This document shows, piece by piece, positions 26,626-34,668 of a DNA stretch of 64,000 nt. Below the pieces are notes generated by a model. It saw only the letters and a program-made list of their open reading frames with translations. It was not told where the DNA came from and did not search any database. The DNA comes from Saprospiraceae bacterium. Its GTDB lineage: Bacteria; Bacteroidota; Bacteroidia; Chitinophagales; Saprospiraceae. A program made the position numbers and the translations under genes. The stretch's first letter is position 1, and every line of letters begins with the position of its first letter. Location of the stretch: NCBI GenBank assembly GCA_016715965.1, contig JADJXG010000001.1, positions 2,857,501 to 2,921,500 on the forward strand, in the 5' to 3' direction.

Positions 26626-27897
26626 CTATTTCTTAGCCAATTTTTCCTCTGTGATGGACTCAATATTTGGACAGCCAGCCAATTTCATGGTGATCTCAAA
26701 TTCTGCCAGGATATTTTTTGAGATTTCAACAACACCCTGGCTACCGTTGATAGCCATTCCATAGACATAAGGTCTTCCCAAAAGCACAGCTTTGGCACCC
26801 AAGGCCAAAGCAATAAAAATATCTGTGCCGGTTCTAATTCCACTGTCAAGAATGAGCGGATAATCTTGTGGTATAATTTTTTTTATTTCTACCAATGCTT
26901 CAAGACTGCTAAGTACTTTGTCTATTTGACGGCCTCCATGATTTGAAACCACAATCCCATCAATTCCTATATCATGTGCTTTTTTAGCATCATTTGGATG
27001 TAAAATGCCTTTAAGTAAAACAGGAATATTGGAAATTTCTTTAAGCCAACGGATGTCCTCCCAGTTTAATTCGGGTCTGCTGTATATTTCAATAAAATTT
27101 CTGACGGCCTTAATCGGTTCTTTGCTTTTTAAATTACTCATATAGGATCCTGGATAATTCCTGAGTAGTTCGTGAAGCAATCTCAATTTTTGGAAGATAT
27201 TACCGGTTGACTTTTGGGTATGCAGATTGACGTCTTGAAGTAAGGCCTTAAAAACAGGATCTGAAGTATACTGGGCTATCCCCAGTCCTCGAATAAATGG
27301 TAAATACGCATTGTTTAAATCTCTATGTCTCCAACCCAGGGTGGTCGTATCCAAAGTGAGTACGATGGCTTTGGCACCACAAGATTCTGCTCTATATACA
27401 AAACTTCTGACCAGTTCTTTTGACTTGCTAAAATACAATTGAAACCAAAAGTTTTGTGAATGCAAAGCCCTTGCAATTTCTTCCATCGGGGTGGAAGCCT
27501 GATTTGAAATGATCATAGGAATCTCGGTTTGCTTGGAAGCTTTTGCCAAAAGAAGATCTCCTTTTGGTCTTGCAAGATCAAGCACACCAACAGGCGCATA
27601 CATGATGGGCCAAGGTAAATCCAATCCCAAAATTTCTCTATTGGTATTTAAATTTTGAATACCGGAAGCTACAGCAGGAACAATATTCCATGAAGAAAAA
27701 GCAATTTGATTATTCAGAATACCTTCTTCCTGTCCGGCACCGGTAGCAATGTATCCAAATGCATTTTTTGAAAGAATTTTTGAAGCCTTTTGCTCCAGAG
27801 TTTTAAAGTCAATGGGTAGTTTGGGTTTATGCCCCATTGCACCTTCGGTGTATATCTCTTTTTGCCTATCTGCTGGATTGAAAATGGGAAACATCAA
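26626..27897 (-). CDS. FMN-dependent alpha-hydroxy-acid oxidase/dehydrogenase
   Basis: 423 residues. TIM-barrel flavoenzyme of the L-lactate dehydrogenase/glycolate oxidase family. Visible motifs: the N-terminal YIATGAGQEEGILNN segment, PWPIMYAPVGVLDL, IISNQASTPMEEIA, VLKG-type LLKGILHPNDAKKA (conserved FMN Lys), and the catalytic VSNHGGRQID with the active-site His and Arg. It would oxidise lactate or a related 2-hydroxy acid to the keto acid. The long N-terminus resembles lactate 2-monooxygenase-like members. It overlaps tyrS by 4 bp, so it is translationally coupled to it. Confidence 0.9.
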   Translation of the reverse strand: MMFPIFNPADRQKEIYTEGAMGHKPKLPIDFKTLEQKASKILSKNAFGYIATGAGQEEGILNNQIAFSSWNIVPAVASGIQNLNTNREILGLDLPWPIMYAPVGVLDLARPKGDLLLAKASKQTEIPMIISNQASTPMEEIARALHSQNFWFQLYFSKSKELVRSFVYRAESCGAKAIVLTLDTTTLGWRHRDLNNAYLPFIRGLGIAQYTSDPVFKALLQDVNLHTQKSTGNIFQKLRLLHELLRNYPGSYMSNLKSKEPIKAVRNFIEIYSRPELNWEDIRWLKEISNIPVLLKGILHPNDAKKAHDIGIDGIVVSNHGGRQIDKVLSSLEALVEIKKIIPQDYPLILDSGIRTGTDIFIALALGAKAVLLGRPYVYGMAINGSQGVVEISKNILAEFEITMKLAGCPNIESITEEKLAKK

Positions 27898-29183
27898 TTT
27901 TCAATGATTAAAATGTATTTATTTTTTTTGCCGTTTTCGATTAGAATAAATTTTTCTTTTAGCAAATCGGAAACCTGCACCCTGTGTTCGATTTGAGATA
28001 TTTTATACTTGTTAATGGTCAATGCATTGCTTTGAACGGCTCTCCGTACTTCACTTTTAGAGCTAAAAACAGGACAGAATTCAGTCAGTAACTGGGTCAA
28101 CTCGATCCCATTTGCCAATTCACTTTTTCTCAAATGAAAAGAAGGAATTTCCTTACTGACCTGGCTTAAATCATGGATGTCCAGACTGTGTAAAAATTCG
28201 GTAGAGCTGTCTTTTCCAAAGATAAGCGAACTGACTTTTTCAACACTTTGCAGTGCTGCTTCTCCATGAATCCGCTCGGTGATTTCAGCAGCAAGGATTT
28301 GTTTGAGCCTTCTGGGATCATCCCGGTATTCAGATTCCAACTGTTCGATTTCTTCGCATTCTTTAAAGCTGAAGTAACGAAAGAGCTTTGGCAAATCTGC
28401 ATCATCCGCATTTAACCAAAATTGATAAAACTTGTAGGGACTGGTCAACTCTGCATCCAACCAGATGTTCCCTTCTTCCGATTTTCCAAACTTGCTACCA
28501 TCGGATTTGGTGAGCAGGGGAGTAGTGATCGCAAAAGCTTTACCATCCGCAATGGTTTTTGAAATATAATCTGTCCCGGCAATGATATTTCCCCATTGGT
28601 CCGAACCTCCCATTTGCAACTTGCAGCCATAATCCTTATAAAGACAGTAAAAATCATAGGCTTGCAGGAGCTGGTACGTAAATTCAGTGTAAGATATTCC
28701 TGTTTCTAATCTTTTTTTTACAGATTCTTTGGACAACATGTAATTGATGGTCGTGTGTTTGCCCACGTTTCTGAGAAAATCCAACACATTCATATTCTTG
28801 TAAAAGTCAAAATTGTTGACCATTACTGCCGCATTCTCTCCTTTTTCGAAGTTTAAGAACTTATGAAACTGTCTTGATTGAGCCAGGATATTGGCATCGA
28901 GCTCATCGATGGTCTTCAGGACCCTTTCCTTGTCTTTGCCGGAGGGATCGCCGATCCTGCCAGTTGCTCCACCCATCACCACCAGCGGTTTATGACCACA
29001 ACGCTGAAAGAGGCTCAACAACATGATTTGTACATAATTGCCCAAGGTCAGTGATGGAGCCGTTGGATCAAAACCTATGTATCCTACACACATGCCATCT
29101 TGCAAATGCTCCTCCAATCCGGGAGTATGGTCATGGAGCATGTTCCTCCTCTCTAGTTCTTTTATAAAACTTCTTCTGGCCAT
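27894..29183 (-). CDS. tyrS: Tyrosyl-tRNA synthetase
   Basis: 429 residues from ATG at 29183 (MARRSFIKELERR); the frame is open upstream to 29315 but that part has no synthetase character. Class I catalytic domain: GYIGFDPTAPSLTLGN at the HIGH position, GGATGRIGDPSGKDKER, QAYDFYCLYKDY, QMGGSDQWGNI and the KMSKS-like LTKSDGSKFGKS. A C-terminal S4 RNA-binding domain follows (VRRAVQSNALTINKYKI). The HIGH motif reads T-L-G-N, which replaces both histidines. It charges tRNA-Tyr. Confidence 0.94.
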   Translation of the reverse strand: MARRSFIKELERRNMLHDHTPGLEEHLQDGMCVGYIGFDPTAPSLTLGNYVQIMLLSLFQRCGHKPLVVMGGATGRIGDPSGKDKERVLKTIDELDANILAQSRQFHKFLNFEKGENAAVMVNNFDFYKNMNVLDFLRNVGKHTTINYMLSKESVKKRLETGISYTEFTYQLLQAYDFYCLYKDYGCKLQMGGSDQWGNIIAGTDYISKTIADGKAFAITTPLLTKSDGSKFGKSEEGNIWLDAELTSPYKFYQFWLNADDADLPKLFRYFSFKECEEIEQLESEYRDDPRRLKQILAAEITERIHGEAALQSVEKVSSLIFGKDSSTEFLHSLDIHDLSQVSKEIPSFHLRKSELANGIELTQLLTEFCPVFSSKSEVRRAVQSNALTINKYKISQIEHRVQVSDLLKEKFILIENGKKNKYILIIEN

Positions 29184-29411
29184 CTTGTTAAGCTTCTTCT
29201 GTCGATTATTGGGGCCAAAGATACAGCCAGATTGTATAATAATGGATTTACAAGTACAAATGCATTGCAATTCAATGTGAATCAAAGCAGAAGCCGATTC
29301 TTGCTGGAGAATCATTGTTTAAATAAAGTATGATTAATAAAGAATCCAAATAGAACTGCAATACAGAAATAGTATTTCGTCCATTCCTGGAGTTAATGGA
29401 CCAGAGTACTG

Positions 29412-29419
29412 TATCTTTG
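29412..29419 (+). promoter_or_regulatory. -7 box of permease gene
   Basis: TATCTTTG matches the Bacteroidota -7 element and lies 34 bp before the start at 29454; a matching TTTG at -33 is not clear. Confidence 0.45.
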
Positions 29420-29453
29420 CGTCCGCACATTATCAGCTATTATTTGCATTAAA

Positions 29454-30704
29454 ATGGATGTTAGTCGGTTTATCGCCCAAAAGACCTATGGATCATTCAG
29501 TCGGTCACTGATTCGCAACATTATTCGAATTAGTATAATATCCACTGCACTGAGCATGGCTGTGATGATTGTCGCCGGTTCTGTTTTTGAAGGTTTTAAA
29601 TCACAAATTGCATCCAAGGTGTTTGGCTTTTGGGGTCATATTCATGTGACAGATTTGCAGGTTAGCAGAAGCATTGAACCATTTTTAATTTCTAACAGCG
29701 ACAGCATTGTTGATTTGATCAACCGAGCAGATTACAAGTCCATTGGACTGAGGGAAGATGCCGTTTCAGAAACAGAAAGATTTGTGGTGCTTCCTGCGAT
29801 TATAGGAAACCATCAGGGACAGGAGGGCCTGTTCTTAAAAGGGGTAGATCCTGAATTCAATCCTTCCTTTGCAAAAGAATTCCTGAAGGATGGACAATGG
29901 TTGGATTTTGCGGACAGTCTTTTTTCGAGGGATGTTTTAATTTCTGAACAATCGGCCTTGAAAGCCAAAATAAATGTAGGTGACGCGGTGATTGGTCATT
30001 TCGTACTGGATGGTAAAATGATCAAAAGAAAACTTAAGGTAACTGGAATTTATCGGACTGGTTTGGAAGAATATGACCGCAAGTTTGCCATCGTTGATAT
30101 TCGTTTGCTTCAGGATCTGCTTGGATGGAAACCCGATGAAGTAACAGGGATTGAAATTTTTGTCAAAAATCTATCGCAAGCTTCTGTCATTAGTCAATAT
30201 TTGTACGAAGAAGTACTGCCTTCCAATCTTTACTGTGAAACCATCCGCGAAAAATTTCCAAATATTTTTGAATGGCTTGCCCTGCAAGACATCAACCGCA
30301 GCTTTATTTTGGGTCTGATCTTATTGGTTTGTATCATCAACATGGTCACTACCACTTTAATTTTAATTCTAGAGCGGACACAGATGATTGGTTTGTTGTC
30401 TGCATTGGGAATGGATCTTTGGAACCAGAGAAAAATATTTATCCGTTATGGGATTCAGATTGTATTCAAAGGAATTTTGTCAGGTATGGTTATCGGGATC
30501 GCAATATGTTTGATTCAATGGAAATGGAAGTTGATCAAACTAAGTGAGGCAGACTATTACCTCGATCACGCTCCGGTGGCTCTGAATCCAATCACCTGGT
30601 TTATCCTGGCTCTTGTCTTTTTTATCACCATAACGGCAAGCCTTTTGATCCCTTCATGGCTCGTATCTAGAATTCGTCCTGTAAATGCCCTCCGATTCAG
30701 GTGA
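29454..30704 (+). CDS. ABC transporter permease, LolC/LolE-like
   Basis: 416 residues with the FtsX/MacB-type build: one N-terminal membrane helix (IIRISIISTALSMAVMIVAGSVFEGF), a large periplasmic MacB_PCD-like domain (residues 45-270) and three C-terminal helices (FILGLILLVCIINMVTTTLILILE, a middle pair, and ITWFILALVFFITITASLLIP). LolC/E proteins release lipoproteins from the inner membrane to LolA. No ATPase gene is adjacent, so the LolD-type partner must be encoded elsewhere. It converges with another FtsX-type permease across the hairpin-rich element. Confidence 0.88.
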   Translation: MDVSRFIAQKTYGSFSRSLIRNIIRISIISTALSMAVMIVAGSVFEGFKSQIASKVFGFWGHIHVTDLQVSRSIEPFLISNSDSIVDLINRADYKSIGLREDAVSETERFVVLPAIIGNHQGQEGLFLKGVDPEFNPSFAKEFLKDGQWLDFADSLFSRDVLISEQSALKAKINVGDAVIGHFVLDGKMIKRKLKVTGIYRTGLEEYDRKFAIVDIRLLQDLLGWKPDEVTGIEIFVKNLSQASVISQYLYEEVLPSNLYCETIREKFPNIFEWLALQDINRSFILGLILLVCIINMVTTTLILILERTQMIGLLSALGMDLWNQRKIFIRYGIQIVFKGILSGMVIGIAICLIQWKWKLIKLSEADYYLDHAPVALNPITWFILALVFFITITASLLIPSWLVSRIRPVNALRFR

Positions 30705-30890
30705 TCCATTAAAATTCATCGCACCTGTCCAAAATAAGTTTAAATTTGAAATGTGACCATTGATTTACAAGTGAGTACTAATTTTGAATCGTTATTATAA
30801 AATTGAACCCCCATAACAGTTATTGCGATTTAAAAAATTTCTTTTGTTTATCAAACTTCACGTAAGTTACTTTCTTTTGGCCGTCAAAAG

Positions 30891-30966
30891 ACGACTGAAC
30901 GATCTGCGAAGCAGTTTTGAGCAACAGCTCAAAAAGTGAAGGAGCCCCCACCAATAAATTGGGGGC
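30891..30966 (+). repeat. Hairpin module, copy A
   Basis: Order: ACGACTGAACGATC, stem CTGC-GAA-GCAG (30904-30914), GAG-n4-ACAGCTC (30919-30930), AAGTGAAGGAGCC (30934-30946), stem GCCCCCA/TGGGGGC (30944-30966). The linkers match copies B and C, which lie on the opposite strand, while both stems differ in sequence. Confidence 0.65.
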
Positions 30967-31010
30967 AAGGCGCAAGGGATAAAACAAAGATAGCTCGCTG
31001 TTTCAATTCT

Positions 31011-31088
31011 CCGCTTTCGCGGTTCACTTCGCCATCGCACTGTCGTACGATGGTATCCTGCGTGGCAGGATACTTCGCTACGATCACC
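31011..31088 (-). repeat. Hairpin module, diverged copy D
   Basis: Stem CCGC-TTTC-GCGG (31011-31022) identical to that of copy B, then TTCACTT, a CCATCG/CGATGG stem enclosing CTGTCG (31032-31053), stem TATCCTGC/GCAGGATA (31054-31072) and CTTCGCTACGATCACC. Same order of parts as copies B and C but more diverged. Confidence 0.45.
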
Positions 31089-31253
31089 TCGCTCACCCAA
31101 CTGCAGCTCTTTCGCTATGTGACTGACTGGTGGTCCCCATACGGGGAACATTGGAGTGACACAAAGTCACTCCAAAAGGAGGGAACCGTCCCTCAAAGGA
31201 CGGCTTGGAGTGCGCCGCCTCGATGGCCCATTCTTTTGTTTATCTTCCCACAA

Positions 31254-31325
31254 GCGCTAACGCGTTCTTTCGCTTCTCGTGCTGTCGCACTCGACCACTC
31301 CTAAAGTCGTGGATCGCTCAATCAC
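31254..31325 (-). repeat. Hairpin module, copy C
   Basis: Stem GCG-CTAA-CGC at 31254-31263, GTTCTTTCGCTT, then CTCGTGCTGTCGCACTCGA (31276-31294), stem CCAC/GTGG (31295-31312) and ATCGCTCAATCAC. Each part lines up with copy B (31652-31723), with the stem sequence changed on both sides. Confidence 0.6.
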
Positions 31326-31431
31326 TGCGGAGTCCTAAGCCGCATTGAAATGCTTGAAACCCATCATTCTTCCTGATATTTCAATCTAAATATTGATTAA
31401 TATTAAGAGCCTTTTCGTCAGCGGCCCAAGA

Positions 31432-31564
31432 AGGACAGATTTTGGAAATAGCGCCTTATATTGTCGCTCATTTTACGGAAACTAATATGATGCACTCATC
31501 AAACAAACCATCAAAATGAAATGAAATTATGGAGCGGCAATATACAGCGCCCAAAATCTGTCCC
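31432..31564. repeat. Imperfect 37 bp inverted repeat
   Basis: GGACAGATTTTGG (31433-31445) is the exact reverse complement of CCAAAATCTGTCC (31551-31563). Beyond a 4-5 bp insertion the arms continue as GCGCCTTATATTGTCGCTC against GCGCTGTATATTGCCGCTC. The loop is about 55 nt and AT-rich. It sits inside the larger hairpin-rich element and may be a separate nested unit. Confidence 0.65.
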
Positions 31565-31651
31565 AACAGAGAACCTTGCAAAATGAACCAAATAAAGCTC
31601 AATAGAACCAAGGAAGATGCCGCCTTAGAAAAGGCTGCGTTTTTTGGTACT

Positions 31652-31723
31652 CCGCTTTCGCGGCTCCTTCACTTAGAGAGCTGTCGCACTCTACCAAGCT
31701 TTTAGCTTGGATCGTTCAGTCGT
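31652..31723 (-). repeat. Hairpin module, copy B
   Basis: Stem CCGC-TTTC-GCGG (31652-31663), GGCTCCTTCACTT (31662-31674), AGAGAGCTGTCGCACTCTA (31675-31693), perfect 7 bp stem CCAAGCT-TTT-AGCTTGG (31694-31710), GATCGTTCAGTCGT (31710-31723). It is the inverted counterpart of copy A and the closest relative of copy C. Confidence 0.65.
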
Positions 31724-31800
31724 GCGCGACAAAAAGTGGGAATGTTGATTTGTAAAAATTATTTTGGACAGAAGTGAAAATTCATATATTTATAGTGCCG

Positions 31801-32063
31801 TTATGTTATTGGAATTTCTTCGATAAAGTTCAAGTTCCAATCTTTGTCTGTCAAATTCTATTTCATAAGTCCAAATGAAGCATTAGAATTTGTGATGAAC
31901 GCGAAATTGAAAATTTAATCTAGACTTCTGATGAGGACCCTCGGTGGTACAATGCTGACGAATCAAATAGATTAAAAAGCATTGATTTTGAAGCCATGTT
32001 TGAAAGGGTTAAAATCTCTAATACAAAAATTGGGGATAAGAGGACAATATTTGAAAAGAGATA
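31801..32063 (+). pseudogene. Decayed gene fragment, unknown family
   Basis: Two coding-like stretches in different frames suggest a frameshifted remnant. One reads YVIGISSIKFKFQSLSV then KFYFISPNEALEFVMNAKLKI before a stop; the other reads ICDEREIENLI, a TAG, then TSDEDPRWYNADESNRL and KSIDFEAMFERVKISNTKI, ending at TAG 32061-32063. No intact frame covers both and no family is recognised. Chance open stretches cannot be excluded. Confidence 0.3.
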
Positions 32064-32104
32064 GGCTTAGAGCAGAATTCCAGTGACACTTTTGGGATAA
32101 GCAT

Positions 32105-33355
32105 TTATTTTCGAATGGCTTCCACAGGATCCATGCGGGATGCCTGCAATGCGGGGACAATTCCTGCAATCAGACCAATGACAATCGCTAATCCGATTCC
32201 CATGACAATGTTGTGAAGAGAAACAAACATTTCCATGCCCGCCATTTTGCCAAGAAAGCCAAGGATTATCGCAACAAGCAACAAACCGATAACGCCTCCG
32301 ATCAAACAAAGTATGATTGCCTCCAGCAAAAACTCGAGTAAGATGTAAAATCTTTTTGCACCAATGGCCATTTTGATACCAATGAGAGGAGTCCTTTCTT
32401 TTACAGAAACAAACATGATGTTGGCTACACCAAAAGCACCCACCAACATGGCAAATATCCCAATCAAAAATCCAGCGGTATTCACCACTGAAAATACTTT
32501 TGAGATTAAATTGGTCAACATCGTAAGTTGATTGATGGCAAAATTGTCAACATCGGCTGGTTTGAGCCCCCTTGCTGGACGAAGGATGCTGACAATCTCT
32601 TGTTTAAGATCTTCCTGATTTACGCCCCTTTTTCCTTTGACACTCAACGAGGTTCTCCATTTTGAAGCTGAATGCAAAGAAATTTGTTTTGCCAAAGTGT
32701 TCCAAGGAATAAATGCAGCCTGATCTGTTGGCATAATATTGATGATGGATTTGCCTTCTTTTTTCAAAACCCCGCACACTGTAAAATATTTACCAAATGT
32801 TTTGACCCTTTCGCCAACTGCTGGTTTACCCTCGAATAAATTTTCAGCCAACTGATGGCCCAGTATAATCTGTTCACTACCATTGTAAAATTCGGAACCT
32901 GAAAAATACCTTCCTTCCGCAAAATCAAACCGGATGACCCGATCGTGCTCTTCTGTTATACCTGCAAAATAAGCCCCTTCTACATAGGATTGCCTGGCTT
33001 TGATCATGCCTCCAGGTATAAAAGCAGAAAGTGAGGAGGCCGAACTTAGTTTTGACTTTTTTTGGATGGCTTTTAGATCATTCATTGAAGGAGAAGGCCT
33101 TCCAATATATTTCCAATAGTTTTGTTTAGGGTCTTCATTCCAGGGTTCCTTTCCTACATAAAGGACGTCGTTACCCAGTTTATCAAAACTATTAAGGATG
33201 TTCTCTTCCAGAGAGTCCACTGCGGAAAGGACCGCAATGACACAGAATATTCCTATAACAATTCCCAATAATGTCAGAAAGCTGCGGAGTTTGTTCCCCG
33301 TCAATTGTGACATCGCCTGTGCAAAGCTTTCTGTTAATACTCTGAAAATGACCAT
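32105..33355 (-). CDS. ABC transporter permease, MacB/FtsX type
   Basis: 416 residues from ATG at 33355; an ATG eight codons upstream (33379) is an alternative. N-terminal LTGNKLRSFLTLLGIVIGIFCVIAVLSAVDSL is the hallmark first helix of MacB-type permeases, followed by a MacB_PCD periplasmic domain and three C-terminal helices (FLIGIFAMLVGAFGVANIMFVSV, ILLEFLLEAIILCLIGGVIGLLL, IVMGIGLAIVIGLIAGIVPA) and the PVEAIRK end. Such pumps export lipids, peptides or drugs, or drive cell-envelope processes. No ATPase or membrane-fusion partner is adjacent. Confidence 0.9.
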   Translation of the reverse strand: MVIFRVLTESFAQAMSQLTGNKLRSFLTLLGIVIGIFCVIAVLSAVDSLEENILNSFDKLGNDVLYVGKEPWNEDPKQNYWKYIGRPSPSMNDLKAIQKKSKLSSASSLSAFIPGGMIKARQSYVEGAYFAGITEEHDRVIRFDFAEGRYFSGSEFYNGSEQIILGHQLAENLFEGKPAVGERVKTFGKYFTVCGVLKKEGKSIINIMPTDQAAFIPWNTLAKQISLHSASKWRTSLSVKGKRGVNQEDLKQEIVSILRPARGLKPADVDNFAINQLTMLTNLISKVFSVVNTAGFLIGIFAMLVGAFGVANIMFVSVKERTPLIGIKMAIGAKRFYILLEFLLEAIILCLIGGVIGLLLVAIILGFLGKMAGMEMFVSLHNIVMGIGLAIVIGLIAGIVPALQASRMDPVEAIRK

Positions 33356-33484
33356 TATATAAGAATATATGTCAGGCAATAATATATTTCATGCATGGGC
33401 GACCTAAAAAATAATTTACTTTAAATTAAACAATATAAAGATTTTTTATACATTATCTATCCATTAACGAAACAAAAATACAGA

Positions 33485-33517
33485 TTTGACATTCCCTTGA
33501 TAAAATAATTATTTTTG
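33485..33517 (+). promoter_or_regulatory. Promoter of queA
   Basis: TTTG (33485-33488), 21 bp, TATTTTTG (33510-33517): a full match to the Bacteroidota consensus, 22 bp before the start codon. Confidence 0.65.
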
Positions 33518-33539
33518 CGGAAAATTAGAAGACCTCTAC

Positions 33540-34604
33540 ATGCGTACAAAATTATCTCAGTTTAATTTCAGTTTACCTAAAAATTTAATCGCTCAATACC
33601 CCTCTCCTGAAAGATCAGAATCCAGATTGATGGTGATTGACAGAGCTTCCGGTAAGATTGAACACAAGCACTTTAAAGACATATTGGATTATGTTCAAGA
33701 CAAAGACGCCCTGATTATAAACAATACCAAAGTTTTTCCAGCCAGAATGTATGGTCGAAAAGAAAAAACAGGTGCCAAGATTGAAGTTTTTCTACTCCGC
33801 GAGCTCAACCGCAAAGTTGGACTTTGGGATGTACTGGTAGATCCCGCGCGTAAAATAAGAGTAGGCAATAAATTGTATTTTTATGACAAGAACAACAAAG
33901 AAGTTCTTGTGGCAGAGGTAGTCGACAACACCACATCAAGAGGTAGAACCATCCGCTTTTTGTATGATGGCGATGAGGTAGCCTTCCAGAATATTCTAAA
34001 GACATTGGGCCAGACACCATTGCCCAAGTATATTACCAGGCCTGCAGAACCAAGCGATATAGAGCGATATCAAACCATTTATGCGAAAGAAGTTGGAGCC
34101 GTGGCGGCGCCAACCGCGGGTTTGCACTTTAGTAGAGAGCTTTACAAGATGCTGGAAATAAAAGGTGTTAATTTTGGCGAGGTCACCCTGCATGTAGGTA
34201 TGGGAACTTTTAGATCCATTGAGGTAGAGGATTTGTCCAAACATAAAATGGAGGCAGAATATTTTAACATACCCGAAGAAACTGCCAACCTGGTCAATGC
34301 AACGAAAGATCTGGGAAAAAAAGTGATTGCAGTTGGCACAACATCCATGAGGACCATTGAGTCTGCGGTTACCGCGCACAATCGATTGAAACCGGCAGAA
34401 GGTTGGACCAATGTATTTATTTATCCACCTTATGACTTTAGAATCGCAGACGCTATGGTGACCAACTTTCACCTTCCAAAATCGAGCTTGATTATTATGG
34501 TATCGGCATTTGCAGGACATGAGTTGTTGATGGATGCCTACCACATGGCCATCAACGAAAAATACCGTTTCTATAGTTACGGTGACGCTATGTTGATCCT
34601 TTAA
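33540..34604 (+). CDS. queA: S-adenosylmethionine:tRNA ribosyltransferase-isomerase
   Basis: 354 residues, the usual QueA length. It transfers and isomerises the ribosyl part of SAM to preQ1 in tRNA, giving epoxyqueuosine. Conserved blocks: FNFSLPKNLIAQYPSPERSESRL, IINNTKVFPARMYG, TPLPKYITRP, VGAVAAPTAGLHFS, LHVGMGTFRS, HKMEAEYF, VGTTSMRTIES and TNFHLPKSSLIIMVSAFAG. All are intact. A separate promoter precedes it and a small DUF2795 gene follows 64 bp later. Confidence 0.96.
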   Translation: MRTKLSQFNFSLPKNLIAQYPSPERSESRLMVIDRASGKIEHKHFKDILDYVQDKDALIINNTKVFPARMYGRKEKTGAKIEVFLLRELNRKVGLWDVLVDPARKIRVGNKLYFYDKNNKEVLVAEVVDNTTSRGRTIRFLYDGDEVAFQNILKTLGQTPLPKYITRPAEPSDIERYQTIYAKEVGAVAAPTAGLHFSRELYKMLEIKGVNFGEVTLHVGMGTFRSIEVEDLSKHKMEAEYFNIPEETANLVNATKDLGKKVIAVGTTSMRTIESAVTAHNRLKPAEGWTNVFIYPPYDFRIADAMVTNFHLPKSSLIIMVSAFAGHELLMDAYHMAINEKYRFYSYGDAMLIL

Positions 34605-34668
34605 TAGATTGGGGAACCTTTTTGGACAAAATTCAATTATACAAAAAAACCGTTATAAATAAGCTGAT

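Larger units (their letters stand above)
30725..31771. repeat. Hairpin-rich element with three nested inverted repeats
   Basis: Three perfect inverted pairs occur in nested order: CTGTCCAAAATAA (30725-30737) with 31759-31771; ACGACTGAACGATC (30891-30904) with 31710-31723; AAGTGAAGGAGCC (30934-30946) with 31662-31674. Between them are many perfect short stem-loops, for example TATCCTGC/GCAGGATA (31054-31072), TTGGAGTGAC/GTCACTCCAA (31151-31175), CCGTCC/GGACGG (31186-31203) and TTTTGAGC/GCTCAAAA (30915-30934). The DNA could fold as one large RNA domain closed by long-range helices, or be a non-autonomous mobile element with terminal inverted repeats. No target-site duplication is evident at the ends. 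Confidence 0.7.
30705..32104. other. 1.4 kb non-coding stretch between convergent permeases
   Basis: No intact gene is present. It holds a hairpin-rich element bounded by inverted repeats (30725-31771), a nested 37 bp imperfect inverted repeat (31432-31564) and a decayed reading frame (31801-32063). Open frames within the hairpin part (such as 30867-31151 on minus and 30936-31304 on plus) are byproducts of the palindromic, more GC-rich sequence and show no protein family character. Confidence 0.75.

Noticed and set aside
30867..31304. Overlapping open frames of about 94 and 122 codons in the hairpin element
   Set aside because: Translations are rich in Cys/Trp/Arg/Ser without motifs, and the palindromic GC-richer sequence explains the lack of stops on both strands.
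30725..31771. CRISPR array
   Set aside because: The repeated modules are unevenly spaced, lie on both strands and differ in their stems; no spacer-like regularity and no cas gene is present.
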